Of a stretch of DNA of 64,000 nt, positions 22,916 to 35,284 are shown in pieces. The translations under genes were made by a program, and so were the position numbers. Positions within the stretch are counted from its first letter, which is position 1; each line of letters begins with the position of its first letter. The notes beneath the pieces were generated by a model. The model did not search any database. It saw only the letters and a list, made by a program, of their open reading frames with translations, and was not told the DNA's origin. Source of the DNA: Serendipita indica DSM 11827 (Eukaryota > Basidiomycota > Agaricomycetes > Sebacinales > Serendipitaceae); assembly GCA_910890315.1 (NCBI GenBank), contig CAJVGD010000020.1, forward strand, positions 186,001 through 250,000, given 5' to 3'.

Positions 22916-23699
22916 ATGGCAGGCGAACAGACACCGTATTTGGATACTTTGAAGGACTGTACAGCGTATCAAGTCATCCAGGCCTCTTCTGGACTACAGA
23001 AGAAGAAAGGACGGAGTATCAAGCAAAAGCAACCAGACGCCGAGCTCTCCCAGGACGAGTTGGCGGAGGAATTGGACGAATTCATCTCATATCTCACCCA
23101 AGAGGCTTATGAGGCCTTGCCGGAATCATTGAAATCAAACTCGACCCAGCTGGATGAGAGCCAAGTCGAGAAGCTGCAGCTGGCCAGCATACCTGTCCCC
23201 CCAGCGTTTGCGGAATCTCTCGTAACATACTCTTTGGTAGAGAGCGAAGGGGATGCAGAGGACGCGTTTCAGTCTATAATGAAGGCCTTCACTGAGGAGC
23301 TGAGCTCGCTCGTCACAGAAGCAAGAGAGGCCTCACTTCCACCGAAACACGGGTGGAAGTCTACTCGTTGCGAGAACTGCGAGATATGTCATCGGGATGT
23401 GCCTCTCACCTACCACCATCTCATACCACGGTCCACACACGACAAGGTCCTAAGACGCAAATGGCACCCACCGGAGATGCTCAATGTCGTCGCGTGGCTA
23501 TGCAGGTACGTAATTCCTTGCCATCTACGGCCCCTAGACTGATTTGAATAGACCCTGCCATACTGCCGTCCATAGGAGTGCCCCAAATGAAGATTTGGCG
23601 CGCTACTACTACAGCGTAGAGCTATTAATGGAGCGCGAATCGATACAAAGGTGGGCCCAATACGCCAGCCGCCAGCGCTGGGGAGTGAGACGCGGATGA
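22916..23699 (+). CDS. HNH-like zinc-binding protein, unknown
   Basis: Two exons; the chosen start MAGEQTPYLDTLKDCTAYQV is the first ATG in the conserved frame. The N-terminal part is acidic and helical (ELAEELDEFISYLTQEAYEA). The C-terminal third is an HNH-type module: CENCEICHR, then TYHHLIPRSTHDKV and, across a 44-base intron, WLCRPCHTAVHR. Two CxxC pairs and the HH motif are as in McrA-like HNH nucleases. It ends LLMERESIQRWAQYASRQRW, a motif I recall from fungal proteins of unknown role with this domain. DNA cleavage is inferred from the motif only. It is divergent from GAR transformylase. Confidence 0.75.
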
Positions 23700-23826
23700 G
23701 AAAGCTCGGGAACCAGAATTCTCACGTTTAGTCACGTAAGTCGCGTAGTGTCTAAATAGGGCGCTTGTTCATAGGTCTATCAATGGAGGACGGATGCCGG
23801 TCGTTTACATTTGCGTCGAGGACGGG

Positions 23827-24545
23827 TTACCCGATAAAAAGTCTGCGTAGAGTCGGAAGTTGCTTTGCCAAAAGTTCGAATACAGGGATCAAAAGAGTGT
23901 CTCTGTTTTGCCAAGCGAGCACGGCGAGTAACGGAAAGAGCATGATGGTGCTGAACCCCCACCCTGATGAAGTGAGATGCTCCTTCTCGTGCTAGAATAA
24001 TTTATTAGCATCACAGCGTAAGCACGACAATGAATACTGACCGAGGATGTCCAGGGCGAGAAGATTGGTATATGGATGCGATGGCCGACATGATCGCACT
24101 TTGCTGGTCGAAGCAGTAGAAAACCAATAAATAATAGTAAAGTCCCGGATATAATAGAGGCTGCGACAACCTACAAATAGGCGTAATCAGAATTGGAGAC
24201 GCCCACGTAATTAGAGACGACAAATACTCACAGAGCGTACAAAGAGGGCATGTTCTCGCATCAATGCAGTCTGTAGATGCGCTATCTGTGCCTAATGATC
24301 CCGACGTCAGACCTCAACATACACGTTTCGCGGGCCACAGAGCGAACCTGGTAGTATCGCTCGTTGTCTATCGTCTCCTGGGTACGATAGGGCGTGGCTG
24401 TGCTTGATACATGTGCAGGTGTGATCACGTAGGGCGACGGACGTTGCTCCGTCCGGTTTGGGAGCATGAGTGCAGTGGCGAGCGTCTTGCTGAGTCCGCT
24501 GCGGACCGGACTTCGTTGAAGGTTCTTATTGGAGCTCATGTTCAT
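23827..24545 (-). CDS. Two-helix membrane protein, unknown
   Basis: Four exons join in phase from MNMSSNKNLQRSPVRSGLSK to TLRRLFIG. The N-terminal 60 residues are soluble and basic. A helix QIAHLQTALMREHALFVRS leads into the first transmembrane segment VVAASIISGTLLLFIGFLLL. A short loop with HVGHRIHIPIFSPWTSS and HEKEH follows, then a second segment STIMLFPLLAVLAWQN. It resembles small uncharacterised fungal membrane proteins; no function can be given. Introns are 45-60 bases with good GT-AG ends. Confidence 0.65.
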
Positions 24546-24774
24546 AAATCTGAGAGGTTTGGTGCTTCAGTATGGTACAACGAGGGAGGCGAGGGCATGG
24601 GAGAGTTCAAGTTTGAATTCATAAGAGACAAACATTCATGATACACCGAGAAGAAAAACAACCATCAAACAAGAAATTATGCACGGAAATTGAGACTAGG
24701 ACGGGACTATCCTGCATTTCTTTGTCAGTATCACGACGCCAATCGAACCCGTACTGACTTTATGGTGGGATCCT

Positions 24775-27700
24775 TCAGAGGAAATCCGAGTCTTCTAGCT
24801 TCTTCCCATATAAGAGCTTACCCATATGCGACGGCCCAAACCCTTTCCCGTATCGTCGCATTGTGATAAGTTTGCGGAAGAAAGGAAGAGCAGACTCTTC
24901 AAAGCCCATGACTGGCATCCCTAATTCTCGCCGCGCTGCTGCCGTCCGGACGAAGCCAGTGGAGTTTATGATCCGCGGGTTGGCCAAGTGAGTGGGTAAA
25001 CCCTCGAGCTTCAGTCTCAGGAGACCACAGATGTCATCGTATGTCTTCTTATCTCGAATATAGAGCGCTCCGGAGAACAGGTTGAGTGAAATGGCCAGAT
25101 ATCTTGGAATTGGCTGTTCGACGGCGGGGACGGAGAAACGTTGGAGGTCCTCCATGGATTGCAGAGACAAGTTGGAACGGGCAGAGAAGATGTGGAGAGC
25201 GGCGCGTTTGGACTCACGAAAGATGTGGATGAGAGCATTGGCTTCATATGGGCTAATGACGACCAAGCATCTCGCACCATTGTTGGTGGGCAGTCACAAT
25301 CCACTCGACTGGTCGAATGAATTGGTCCATCGAACCGGATGTCTTGAAGGAGGGGATAGTAATCGTGTGGTAGAAGTCGTCAGTAAAGAGGAGCCCAGTG
25401 AAGACTTCCGGGAATCCCTTTGGAATTTGGAGTGTCGTCTCAGCTAGAGCAACATCCGCGTGACGAAACGCTCTAGAGATATTCGCTGACAATGTGCCAG
25501 ATGTTGCGAGAGCCAGCACATCAGGATGAAGCGCATGTTGCAGGATCGGATGAAATGAGACGTTGGACCTCGCGCTCTACTTCCTCTCGTGCACAAGCTC
25601 AATCTCCATCTCTTCGTTTACGCCTGCATCTTGAGGGGAGAATGCCTCAAAACTACGGCAATGCTTATGTATCTCTTGTATAATGCGCATTCCCTCACTC
25701 GTTGTAGTCACGTAACGGGGTCTTTCTTGGGGCATGGTGCGGATACCGTAAAGATCCTGAAGAGAGCGGGCCTCGGGTTCGCAGAACAACGCGGCAAGAT
25801 CTTCTCCGGATGGAATCGACGGATTCGTTCCAAGATCCTTCCACGACTCGAGGCGGCGGCAAAGGATTCTCCTTGGACCATCCATGCCGGGCCATCAGCT
25901 TGCAGTTGTTGCCATGTCTCTTGAATAGTCCATACGACAACATCCGTCGATGTGATATCTTCCACAGGTCGCTCAAGAGTTCGGCTGATGTGCTCCAGCA
26001 CCTCGTATGGTGCCATAAACACGAGAGTATGCCCATGGCCCAGCCGTCGCATCCTCATACACCCTGAAAATGGTATCAGTGAAAGGTTTCAATTAATTGA
26101 AACAAGATGCTGACCTTGTACTAGTTTATCTTTGTTAAGCCGGGGTCCCAGAGTAACGACTGCTTGGGTATCCGGGAGACGAAGATCCGTACCACGCGTG
26201 TGAGCATCGTCAAGGTAGACTATGCATTGATCCAGCCTATCCACATATGGAGAATCGAGGAATGGCTGGCTGACCCCGTCAAAGGTGACAACTGCGAGGG
26301 TATCCTGATCGTCAACGTAAACAGCGGCTTTAATCCTGCCATGTTCGTCGTAGCGCGAGAGCCAGGACAATGCAAAAGCATTGTTGGATTTGTCAAGTAT
26401 TTGAGCACCGACATCCAGGATAACCGTAGGATGGCTCTCCAGTTCCATGACCTGGTTCAAGAATGCCTCCGACGTGCTTTCGTTCTGGTAAGATATAACT
26501 CGACTGTTCTCTTCCAGTAAAAGGTAGTCGAGAACCTTTGCATTTGTATGCAATTGGGCAGGTCGGTCAAGCTGCGAGATCGTTGTTGGGAGAAGGAATC
26601 TTCCATCATTTGTTCCACTAAATCCTGTGGTTGGATGTACCTTATCCATCGCGAGGTCCCAGCCGCTCGAGCAGAGCTTCAGGGAACTCCTTCGCGTATT
26701 GAGGAAAGATGAACTCCTTGAGATAGAAGTCGATGACGGTCTTATTGTACCTGAGAAGGGGATAAAGATGGAACTTGAGGCCCCTTTGGTCTTCCATATT
26801 GATGCCACGGATGGATCGCAGGTCCTGACGGACTTCGACCCAGCATTTAATCAACCACTCCTCGTAGGTGAGGTCAGGAGTATTGGACTTGAGAAGTTGT
26901 ACAATAGATCGGTGAATCATATCGTCGTCTAGGCCTCGGTAATAGTACGACAAACATGTGAGGACAATGGTCACATCTGGGTGGCCAAACTCCGACCTCG
27001 GGGAGGGAAAGTCCTTGGCTCGGAAGGGAATTGCGACTGGCGTCCTGCTGAGATCCAGACCATAATGCACACGAAAGCGCTTATCCTTGAGCGCGTGCAG
27101 TAGGATGTCAGAGCTGAATAATCCACGAAGGATCAAGAGCGTCTGCATCACGTATTCGTCCTCATCTGAGCAATATGATCGATGAGCTCCTCCACGCCAT
27201 CTGGTGGAACCCGTTGAGAAACGTATTGGAGGGCGTGCGACAGAAGACTGTGAGGGAGTGACCAGTCGTTTTCTTCAAAGGAGTGCTTGATGAACGACAG
27301 AAGCTCTCCCGACCTTTCTCCGAAAGAATGCGAATGAGGGGGAACCCAGCTGGATGTGCCGATCGTTTGACATAAAGCCGTTCATCTTCGGGAGGCGGAT
27401 TTAAGGAAAGAAACCTGGCAAATAGCCCAAACAGCTTCTGCACAACCTCCCACCTCAAGGGTGCGGCGTCGAAGTTGCGTTGTGTGCCGACGGTGTAGAT
27501 GACTTGCTGCTTGACGTTGAGGATATCGTCACTTTCATCCAAAATGTCGCGAGTGTTCTCCTCCAACCATAGTTGAAGTCGAATAAGACTCTTACCACAC
27601 TCCAAACCGGTTGTCATCCGCATGACCTTGTCGAGCCCCAGAAGTTTCAGCGAGAGCAACTGTTCAGGCTCGCACAGCCATACAGCTCCAATTCGTGACA

Positions 27701-30700
27701 TTTCTGAAAGGTATCTCATCAATTCGGTGGCGAAAGTTGAGTCTAGCGGCACATTCCGGTTGAAAGGAAGACTGAAGATGATACGACCAGGCAAGTCGGT
27801 CAAAGTCCTACGGAGAATTTGAAGCTGTTGCTTAGTTTGTGCGCGAGGTACGACGACGCGACATAGGACTTGGCTATCAGCCAGAGAAGCCGAGATGGCG
27901 GGTATAATAACCTAGAGGGGGTGAGTGACACGCTAATATGAGATTGCTAGTAGCTTACAGAAGACTTTCCTTCCCCCATATTCAATTGCATAACTGCATT
28001 ATTGACCCCGTGGTCATCTGGATGCATCATACACATAGCAATCTCCGCTTGGTTCTCTCGGACGGAGAAGTTGCCATCAATCTCTACGAGGAGCCAGTCA
28101 AGATACTTCTCAGTATCCCAACGCCTTTGATGGTAGAAATCGGCGACGAGGTGGCGTTGGCGATCATATAGTTGATGCTGAAGCATACGGATAGCTCTTT
28201 GCATATCGTTGACTATGATGGCGTATGCTGCAAGCAAAGACGTCCACTCAGGGGTGAGTTCGTTTCGATGAGCTTGCGAGAGCTGGCGAAGAAGAGCATG
28301 TGTAGAGATCGGTGGAAGCATCCCAGCGAGCTGCTCCAACGTTTCTTTGGTCGTTTCCGGAGCTAATTGTTCCATTATTGCATCTCGGCTCCTGGTGTAA
28401 TACTCCGAGGCTGCGGAGAAGATTGCATCCAGCTGCTCTCTGGAAGGGCATGTCCTAAGCTCTGGTCTGATAAATTTTTCGAGAGAGTCGACGCTTTGGC
28501 TAAGGTTTCGAAGATATCTCTGGGGAAGAGAATCTTGCCTCAGCTGAGTCGATGAGAGGCACGTCAAGAGGTTTGACAGAGCCCGAGATTTCGTACATGC
28601 TGCTGGTAGGATATGACCAGAATCTCGCCGATGGTATCTACGAGAGGGAATAGATGGCACATAGCGGGCGTTCAAGACCGATGTGAGTGAGACTCGTCGG
28701 AGAAAGGGCTTGATAGGCGGGAAGGAGGGCGAAAGGGGTCGATATTCACGTAGTTTGGCCTCTGTTCCAGACTCCTGCAGTAATAAACGTTCGACTTGGC
28801 TGATGAACAGCAGGAATCCTTCGTTTTCCTGCCATTGAATCAGTTTCTTGCGAATTGGGATATGCAAACTTGAGGTCGTGAGGAGACGTCGAGGGGTTAG
28901 AGTTACAACATCTGGTATCTCTGGCCACATCCGCTGAATCTCCTCAACGACCTGTGTCAAAGCAGTTTCCAGATGCAGATCGTAGGCGGTTTGACGACGC
29001 CGGTGGTGCTGCTTGTGAGTTTCCTCCTTAAGCTTTGGTATTTTGTATTCGTCGCTCTGACTGAAGCCTTTTTCTGCATCCTTGACAATGCATCGGATAT
29101 TCTGTGAGTTCCACTCGCACCCTGCCGATAGGTCAAGCTGTTCAAAATCGGGTACGGCAGGCAGCAGGGCCCTCAGGCGCATGATCGCGATGCAACCTCC
29201 GAGGAAATTATGATCTACTTTCATATAGGCGAGGAGGCCCAGGGCGCTTTGCGCTTCGAATGGTGCCGGCCACTGCGTGTTTCGGCAGAGCTCATAGAGA
29301 GAGCACCAAGTAGCAGTTGGAGAATCGAATGAAGTCGTGACCCATTCATGAATCCGTTTCCAGGACCAGCTCTGATCTCCTATTACCGTCTTCCATCCTC
29401 GGACCATTTGCAGCAGTTCTTGACGCATTGTGAGTTTTGAACCTCTCATAGACTCCTGAGCCAGCATTGTAAAACGAAATGCTTGAAGCTCTCGCTTCCT
29501 GGAGTCTGCAGATTGCAGAGAGTCGGTCGACTGGTGATGCACATCCGCGTCACTTCCGGTGTGTTCATCGAGAGGTCGTGTCCAGTCACGATATCGTTCA
29601 CGAGCCGTCAGATGATCCATCCCTGCGAGTTCAGGGAGCTCAGATACAGCTTCTTCTTCTCGATGGAAAGGCAGTCCCCGTCTCCAATGAGCCAGAATAG
29701 CTTTGACACATTGCCGGAAATCCGAATTTTGTGATTGAGGTGATAAGACTGGATGCCACTCTATGGTCTCCATTACACAAAGGTAATGTGGATAAAAACT
29801 TCGGGATGGAGTGAGACCAGACAACTGATCGAGATGGCCACGCAAAGCCGAAGTGATAGTCTGGGTGGAGAATATCGATCCACTTTTGAGGCGTGTGAGT
29901 GCTTCTTCAGTGCCGGTCCGTTGTGTAAGAGGGTCCGGAAGTATAGAGGATGTAAAGGCATGGAGAAGAATAAGGAATAGATCGGATTCCACGCTCCGAC
30001 TTCCAACCAGGCGTCCAACAGCGCGGTCAACGTCGTATGTATAGCATCCCCCACAATTTCTGAAGTCGACTGTAACTGTTGGGTGGCCATACTTGGACAA
30101 ATTCGCACTTGGAGTCCCTTTTGGAATGATCACTTTCATGCCATCGCCAGCCACGGCGGGTTGATGGAGACAAAGGATCGATTCGAGGCCAAAGAGACAT
30201 CCTAGATTTCTCCTGTCTGGCTGTACGAAGAAACCTGGAGCGCTTTGACATTCCAGCCGCCCTTCCGTGTCGAGAGAGAATGCGAGATCGTGACGCGGAA
30301 GATATGCATATAATTTCGACGGATCTTCATTCAGTGTGACGAAAAGCCCAAGGGGATCAGTCTCTAGTGGGCGTAATGCCTTGCTGAGCGACTGGTAGAC
30401 GATTGAATTGGGAGAAACCAGCCGCCTCGGGCTAATTCCAGTCGATTCCTGCATGCGTGCAGAAATGCCTGAGTGCTTGCGCTCTATCTTCATCTCCCAA
30501 TGACGCACATGGCGACATTGCCATGTATGTGAGATTGGGCGTATCTCGACAACGTTTCCTTTCTCTCTGTACCAGAAATGATGGCCAGTCATGAAGAAGG
30601 ATGGAAGATCTCCCAGGAGCTTGACTGAGGGAATGAACTCCTCCACCCCTTCGGCTGCGACACGTCGCACGATGAGGTTGTTCTTGAGCAGGCGTAAATG

Positions 30701-33700
30701 TATCTGGAATATACTCAGAAAGGAGAAGTTACTCATCATGAAGCCTACCTCATGCCCCAAGTAGCTCACTTCATAGTCCATTCCCGTCATCGACGAGGTT
30801 CTGATTGTATCAAGGTCCTGCAAACATGTGAGAAACAAAAACACATAGACGAAGAGACTCACTTGATCTTGGAAGAGCTCCCGGTAAACTGCATGACACA
30901 TGATTTCTCGCGGGAGTACGTTGGAGGACTTCCCATTAATTAGAAGTATGCCATCCAGGAGGTTCAAATGAATAATCAAGGGGGTGTGGCCTGCACGTTG
31001 AGCGGTTGTGGTACTCCACCACCTGGAGCCACGGTTCGCTACATGTGTCCAGGAAGAGCTGGGGGAATAAGACGGCCAGACTTGCTTCACAGCGTCGTTA
31101 AGAATAGATTGATCACGTTTGCAGGCCTTTTCCACATGATCAAGGAGCTTCAGGGCAAGACGTCTGTCACGATGGACGAGGATCGAAAGACCGCCATGTA
31201 ATGAAGGACGCGCAAAGATTCGTGACCCGACCATACCAGCATGGATGTAATGAACGGTGTCCTCACGCGTCCTGAACGGCATCGCGCCTTCCACTTCAAG
31301 GTCGAAAGTCCATCGAAGAACTGCACATGTCATCGCAAGATGATACTCTTGGGCGTCCTGGAGGTTCGCCGCAGAGTGTGTGAGCTGTTTGATCCAGGCG
31401 ACGGCCTGCCGCCTGCTCTGCTCGAGTACCCCATATGCGAGATCCTTTATCCCCGCCAAGGGCGTAAACGAATGCAGCTTCAAAGCGATCGCGACCACTA
31501 TACCGAGATAGCATGCTTGCTTCCAGTTCCCGTGCATCGACTCGAGAACAATGAACAGCTCACGTGTTAGTTCCCGGCCAAATGCTTCGTCAGCAAGGTC
31601 TTGGTGTGCATCTCGGAGGAGTGGGTGGGCCAAATCAGATCGTGCTTCTGGTCCAACCTGCCAAATGGCCTGCAGAATCAGAGCGAAGACTGAGTACTCG
31701 GAGAAGGACAAATTTTGTGCACATAATGCGCGTGCAATATTCAGCCATTGGATAGAGTTTCCAGCCCGGAGGTGGGAGAAGGCAAGGTACTCACCAGGGG
31801 ACAAGCCCCTGGGGCAAGAATCGAGTGCGGCGATGATCGAATTGGGAGAGTGAGAGGTGTGGGAGACGTATTTCTGGAGAGAAGCGTACGGCCCTTCCAC
31901 GGAAAATGTCAAGTCTTCCTGGAGCCCGCTCTGGCCGGTTTGGGCGATCCATGAATTGTGCTGTATGCTAAATAATTCCCATCTCCCTGCGTGACCCTTG
32001 ATGATCTGTGCTCGAGTCGCTGGTATTGACTGGGGCTCTCCGTAGTGGGATTGACTGATAGATTTCGTTGACGAGGCCAAGCTGACATGTTGTCCAGGAT
32101 ATGCTGCCATGAAGAATTCCTGCAGAGGATTGTACGTATCGAGTGGACGGAGGTCGCTTTCTTGGTTATCCTTGTATTTCGTAGCCGACAGGACGATAGC
32201 CCTTGTGACGTCTCTCCATATTGAGAATGACTTCGGGCACTTCAGTTCGAAGATGACCGCTTGAGCTTCGTGTACATTTCGGGGTAGCGTCTCCTCAAGA
32301 GGAGTGATACTCAGCCTTTGTGCTGAATCTGCGAGCTTGCACTTTTCACATCGTTTCTTCACGTGCCTCGAGATCCAATCACCCCAATGATCCCGAAATT
32401 CCGTTTCCGTATGCTCCAGTGCTTCGGAGCGTTCAATTAGATCTTGATACCGCTCGTTAAGGCGATCAAGTTCTGATATCTTTTGCCGTCGCTTAAGCTC
32501 CCAGGATTGCAAGATTGTGTCCCTGAGATCTCGTAGCGACTGGGCAAGTGGAAGAAGGAAAAATCGATTGGCGAATGACGAGGAGGCGTTTATATCGCTG
32601 AAGACCGATCGCGAACCATATTGCCACGTGCCACGATGTCGTGCTTTGAGATAATTCTGTACTTGGAACAGACGGTGGAGATGCTCGCGGTACGGAAGAA
32701 GGAGAGGGTCCAGAAGATCGCACGGAATCTCGGGTGAATATTCAAGGAGAAGCGGGCACCATTGCGTGACGATAGTGTCAAGCGCAACCCAGAGCTCCAG
32801 TATACAGAGATGCATGACAGACAGGAAGTCTGGCTTTGACTTGTATGCCGGGAGTGCCATTTCTCGATACATATCAATCGCCTTTGAGATAGAAAGACAA
32901 TCAAGTATGGATCGATGGGAGTTCACCTTCCAAGCAGGAAGATGGCACCCAATCCAGGCTTCAAAGTCATGAAGGGCGACGTCGGGCTCCAGACCGGTCA
33001 GGTCATTTGGCAATTGATCTGGGTCAAAGGCTTTCCTCTCGCGACACTTTGAAATTAACTCTTGAGTTATTGCATTGCAATCGGGGGGCGACCGTGCTTC
33101 GAGGCTTGACTTTCGACCTATGACTTGGTGAAGATAGGTATTGCTGGACCCGAAGGTCAATGCATCGCATCCTTCCAGACGTTTCAAGTCAAAGTCCTTC
33201 CATTGAGTTTTCGCAGCGTATTCATCCTTGATCTCCTCCCAGCGAGTCTCGAGAAGGGAAGAAATTTGCTGGACGGTCGCGATCGAATCCTGCAGAATAC
33301 TGGCATTTCTGTCCTCCACGACGTCTCCCAACTTGTAGAGTCGTCGAGCGAGCTTAGAGTTCATAAAGTGGAGGAGATGGGAGGGCATCGCGTGTTGGCG
33401 GATGGAGGGAGCTTTTTCGATGACAAGTGTCATGAAAAATATCATGAATGCTTTGTAGCCCATCTCCGTTGGTACTTTGAACTCTTCTAGAGTAGTTTGT
33501 AATGCGACTCTAATGAGCAGCCACATCGGACTACGCCTCCACGGAAGATTTGCCGACTTCCAAAGGACGTGGTCATTGATTCGTTTATGAATGAAGGTCG
33601 TCGGAATAGGGGTGGTGATGGAGGTTGTGGCAGCGCGCAAAATTCCGGCGAGACCTTCCGTGATGTAGCGCGGGCTTGCTACGTCTCTCGTCTCCTTATG

Positions 33701-34357
33701 AGACGATCCGCCCTTTCGAGTATGAGGAAGGGCATCATCTTGCTCATTCTTTGCCAGGTATTCGATGACGTTGGAAACCGGATCAATGTGGTTCTTGTCT
33801 GCCGCAAAGGTTTCTCGACGGTTGGCGGGATACTGAACGACGAGCTTTCCGACTGTGCCTGTGACCTTTGCCGCAGGGATTTGAACTTCGAAAGCTTCGA
33901 ATGAAATATCGCTGTCAGTGATCTTTCGAAAGATGACACCTGCATTCTGTGCCTGTATCAGGAGAGGCAGGACGTCTGCGGATTAAGTGAGCCATAGGGC
34001 CATTCCATGTCGTTAGAGGACCTTACCGCCAATCTGCATACAGGAGAGGGCCTTCGTCAGATCGTTTCCCCTAACAGTGCCGTGCCTATGGAGAAATGCA
34101 GCTGATTCAAGCATTTTTCGAGTATGAGCCCATGCTGCAGTTCCTGCCTTGTCTCCGGAGTACGCGGCGTTTACGCGTTCGTTGAACTGGGTGGCCGCGT
34201 CCACTACCCATCCGAGCAGCGTTAGGTCCTTCTGGGCACCGTCAGGTTCTTCTTCCTGAGGGAGTTTTGGAGGCATGAAAACATGCCGGATGGTGTAGAG
34301 CATCCGCTCTTCCTGGGTACCAGGGTCGGCTAGGAGATACTGTTGGCGAAAATTCAT
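24775..34357 (-). CDS. Giant DUF6606/DUF3638/DUF3645 ATPase-like protein
   Basis: A roughly 3,000-residue protein of a family found across fungi, with no established function. Start MNFRQQYLLADPGTQEERML leads into DUF6606 (FMPPKLPQ; LPWRRSPMWLLIRVAL). Exon 1 ends at 34027 and exon 2 starts at 33975. The next 5.7 kb is one open frame containing two 45-base introns that do not break it. The ATPase-like core begins near residue 2,080: MGEGKSS, split by an intron, joins VIIPAISASLADSQ. Then come VVVPRAQTKQQ, WLCEPEQLLSLK and DILDESDDIL. After these follow HPTTGFSGTNDGRFLLP, YLDDAHTRGTDLRLPDTQAV and QGCMRMRRLGHGHTLVF. The end is EDSDFL. The part from about 27,320 to 25,260 needs some seven small frame changes (near 27312, 27168, 26682, 25855, 25585, 25550 and 25268), so the copy is either recently damaged or poorly sequenced there. 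Confidence 0.82.
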
Positions 34358-35284
34358 AGTAGGAAGTGAGAAAACGAACCCATATGATATCTCTGTGCTG
34401 TATAAAGGCTTATTGGTGCGTTGGATTGCGTTTAGACGGTTGTGGTTGGGACCAGCGTTGAACGAACCCGTCAGGCTCTGAAAGGGCGGCGCAAATGCCG
34501 CTTCCAGCACGTTCCACAGACACATTTGATAACGGCACAACAAAGGAAACATAGGTCTTTCTGACTAAATGGACAATTTGTTGGCTTATATTGTTGCAAG
34601 GGTGACGCAGGGGACTCACCGACTGGTCGCTTCTGCAACTATTTGTAATCCGCATTATGTCTTCTGATCTATTTGGCCCAAATCTTGACTTTCGAGTGAC
34701 TTCAGTGTGCTGAGACGCGTTAGGCTCCGAAGAGACGGTACGGTGGAGGCCATGAAATGCCATATACCATAAAACCTACGGACAGTGGAATCAACCATCT
34801 ACATTCTTTGAAGCGTACCGAGGGAGAGTTACATCTCCATTTATCAAGACGCCTATGAATCCAAACAAAAGCTAGATGACCCCAAAATTCCCTTCATTTG
34901 CCGTCGTTTCATTATATCCAGTGTTTCAGTAGTACATTTTGGGTGTTGACGTTAGCTGAACACCATCAAGCGCGACCTTTGTCCCGAGTCGGCCAATATT
35001 GTTGCGTCGAAAGTCATGAAACAACATACCCTATCTGTTCGTTCCTGGAGAATATGAAAAATAACTTAGTGGTCGGCGCCATAGCGGCTCCTTTGGCTTG
35101 CGATTTGTCGTTGGAATCCTTCGCAACCAACCTTAAAAGCCAGAATACTTGATATTTACTGTTTTAGAAAGCCAATAGAATAAGGTCAAACAGTGTACTA
35201 TGACAGTGTCGTACTTTGAGCTGTAGCCATTGATCAGGGCTCGGGCAAAGGCATCTTGAACCGCTGCCACCACTGGAACGCGAT
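34358..35284. other. Divergent promoter gap
   Basis: About 930 bases between the starts of the giant gene and Ufd2, which are transcribed away from each other. The frame upstream of MNFRQQ stays open on the minus strand to 34552 but shows no family similarity, so I read it as leader. Nothing else is recognised. Confidence 0.4.
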
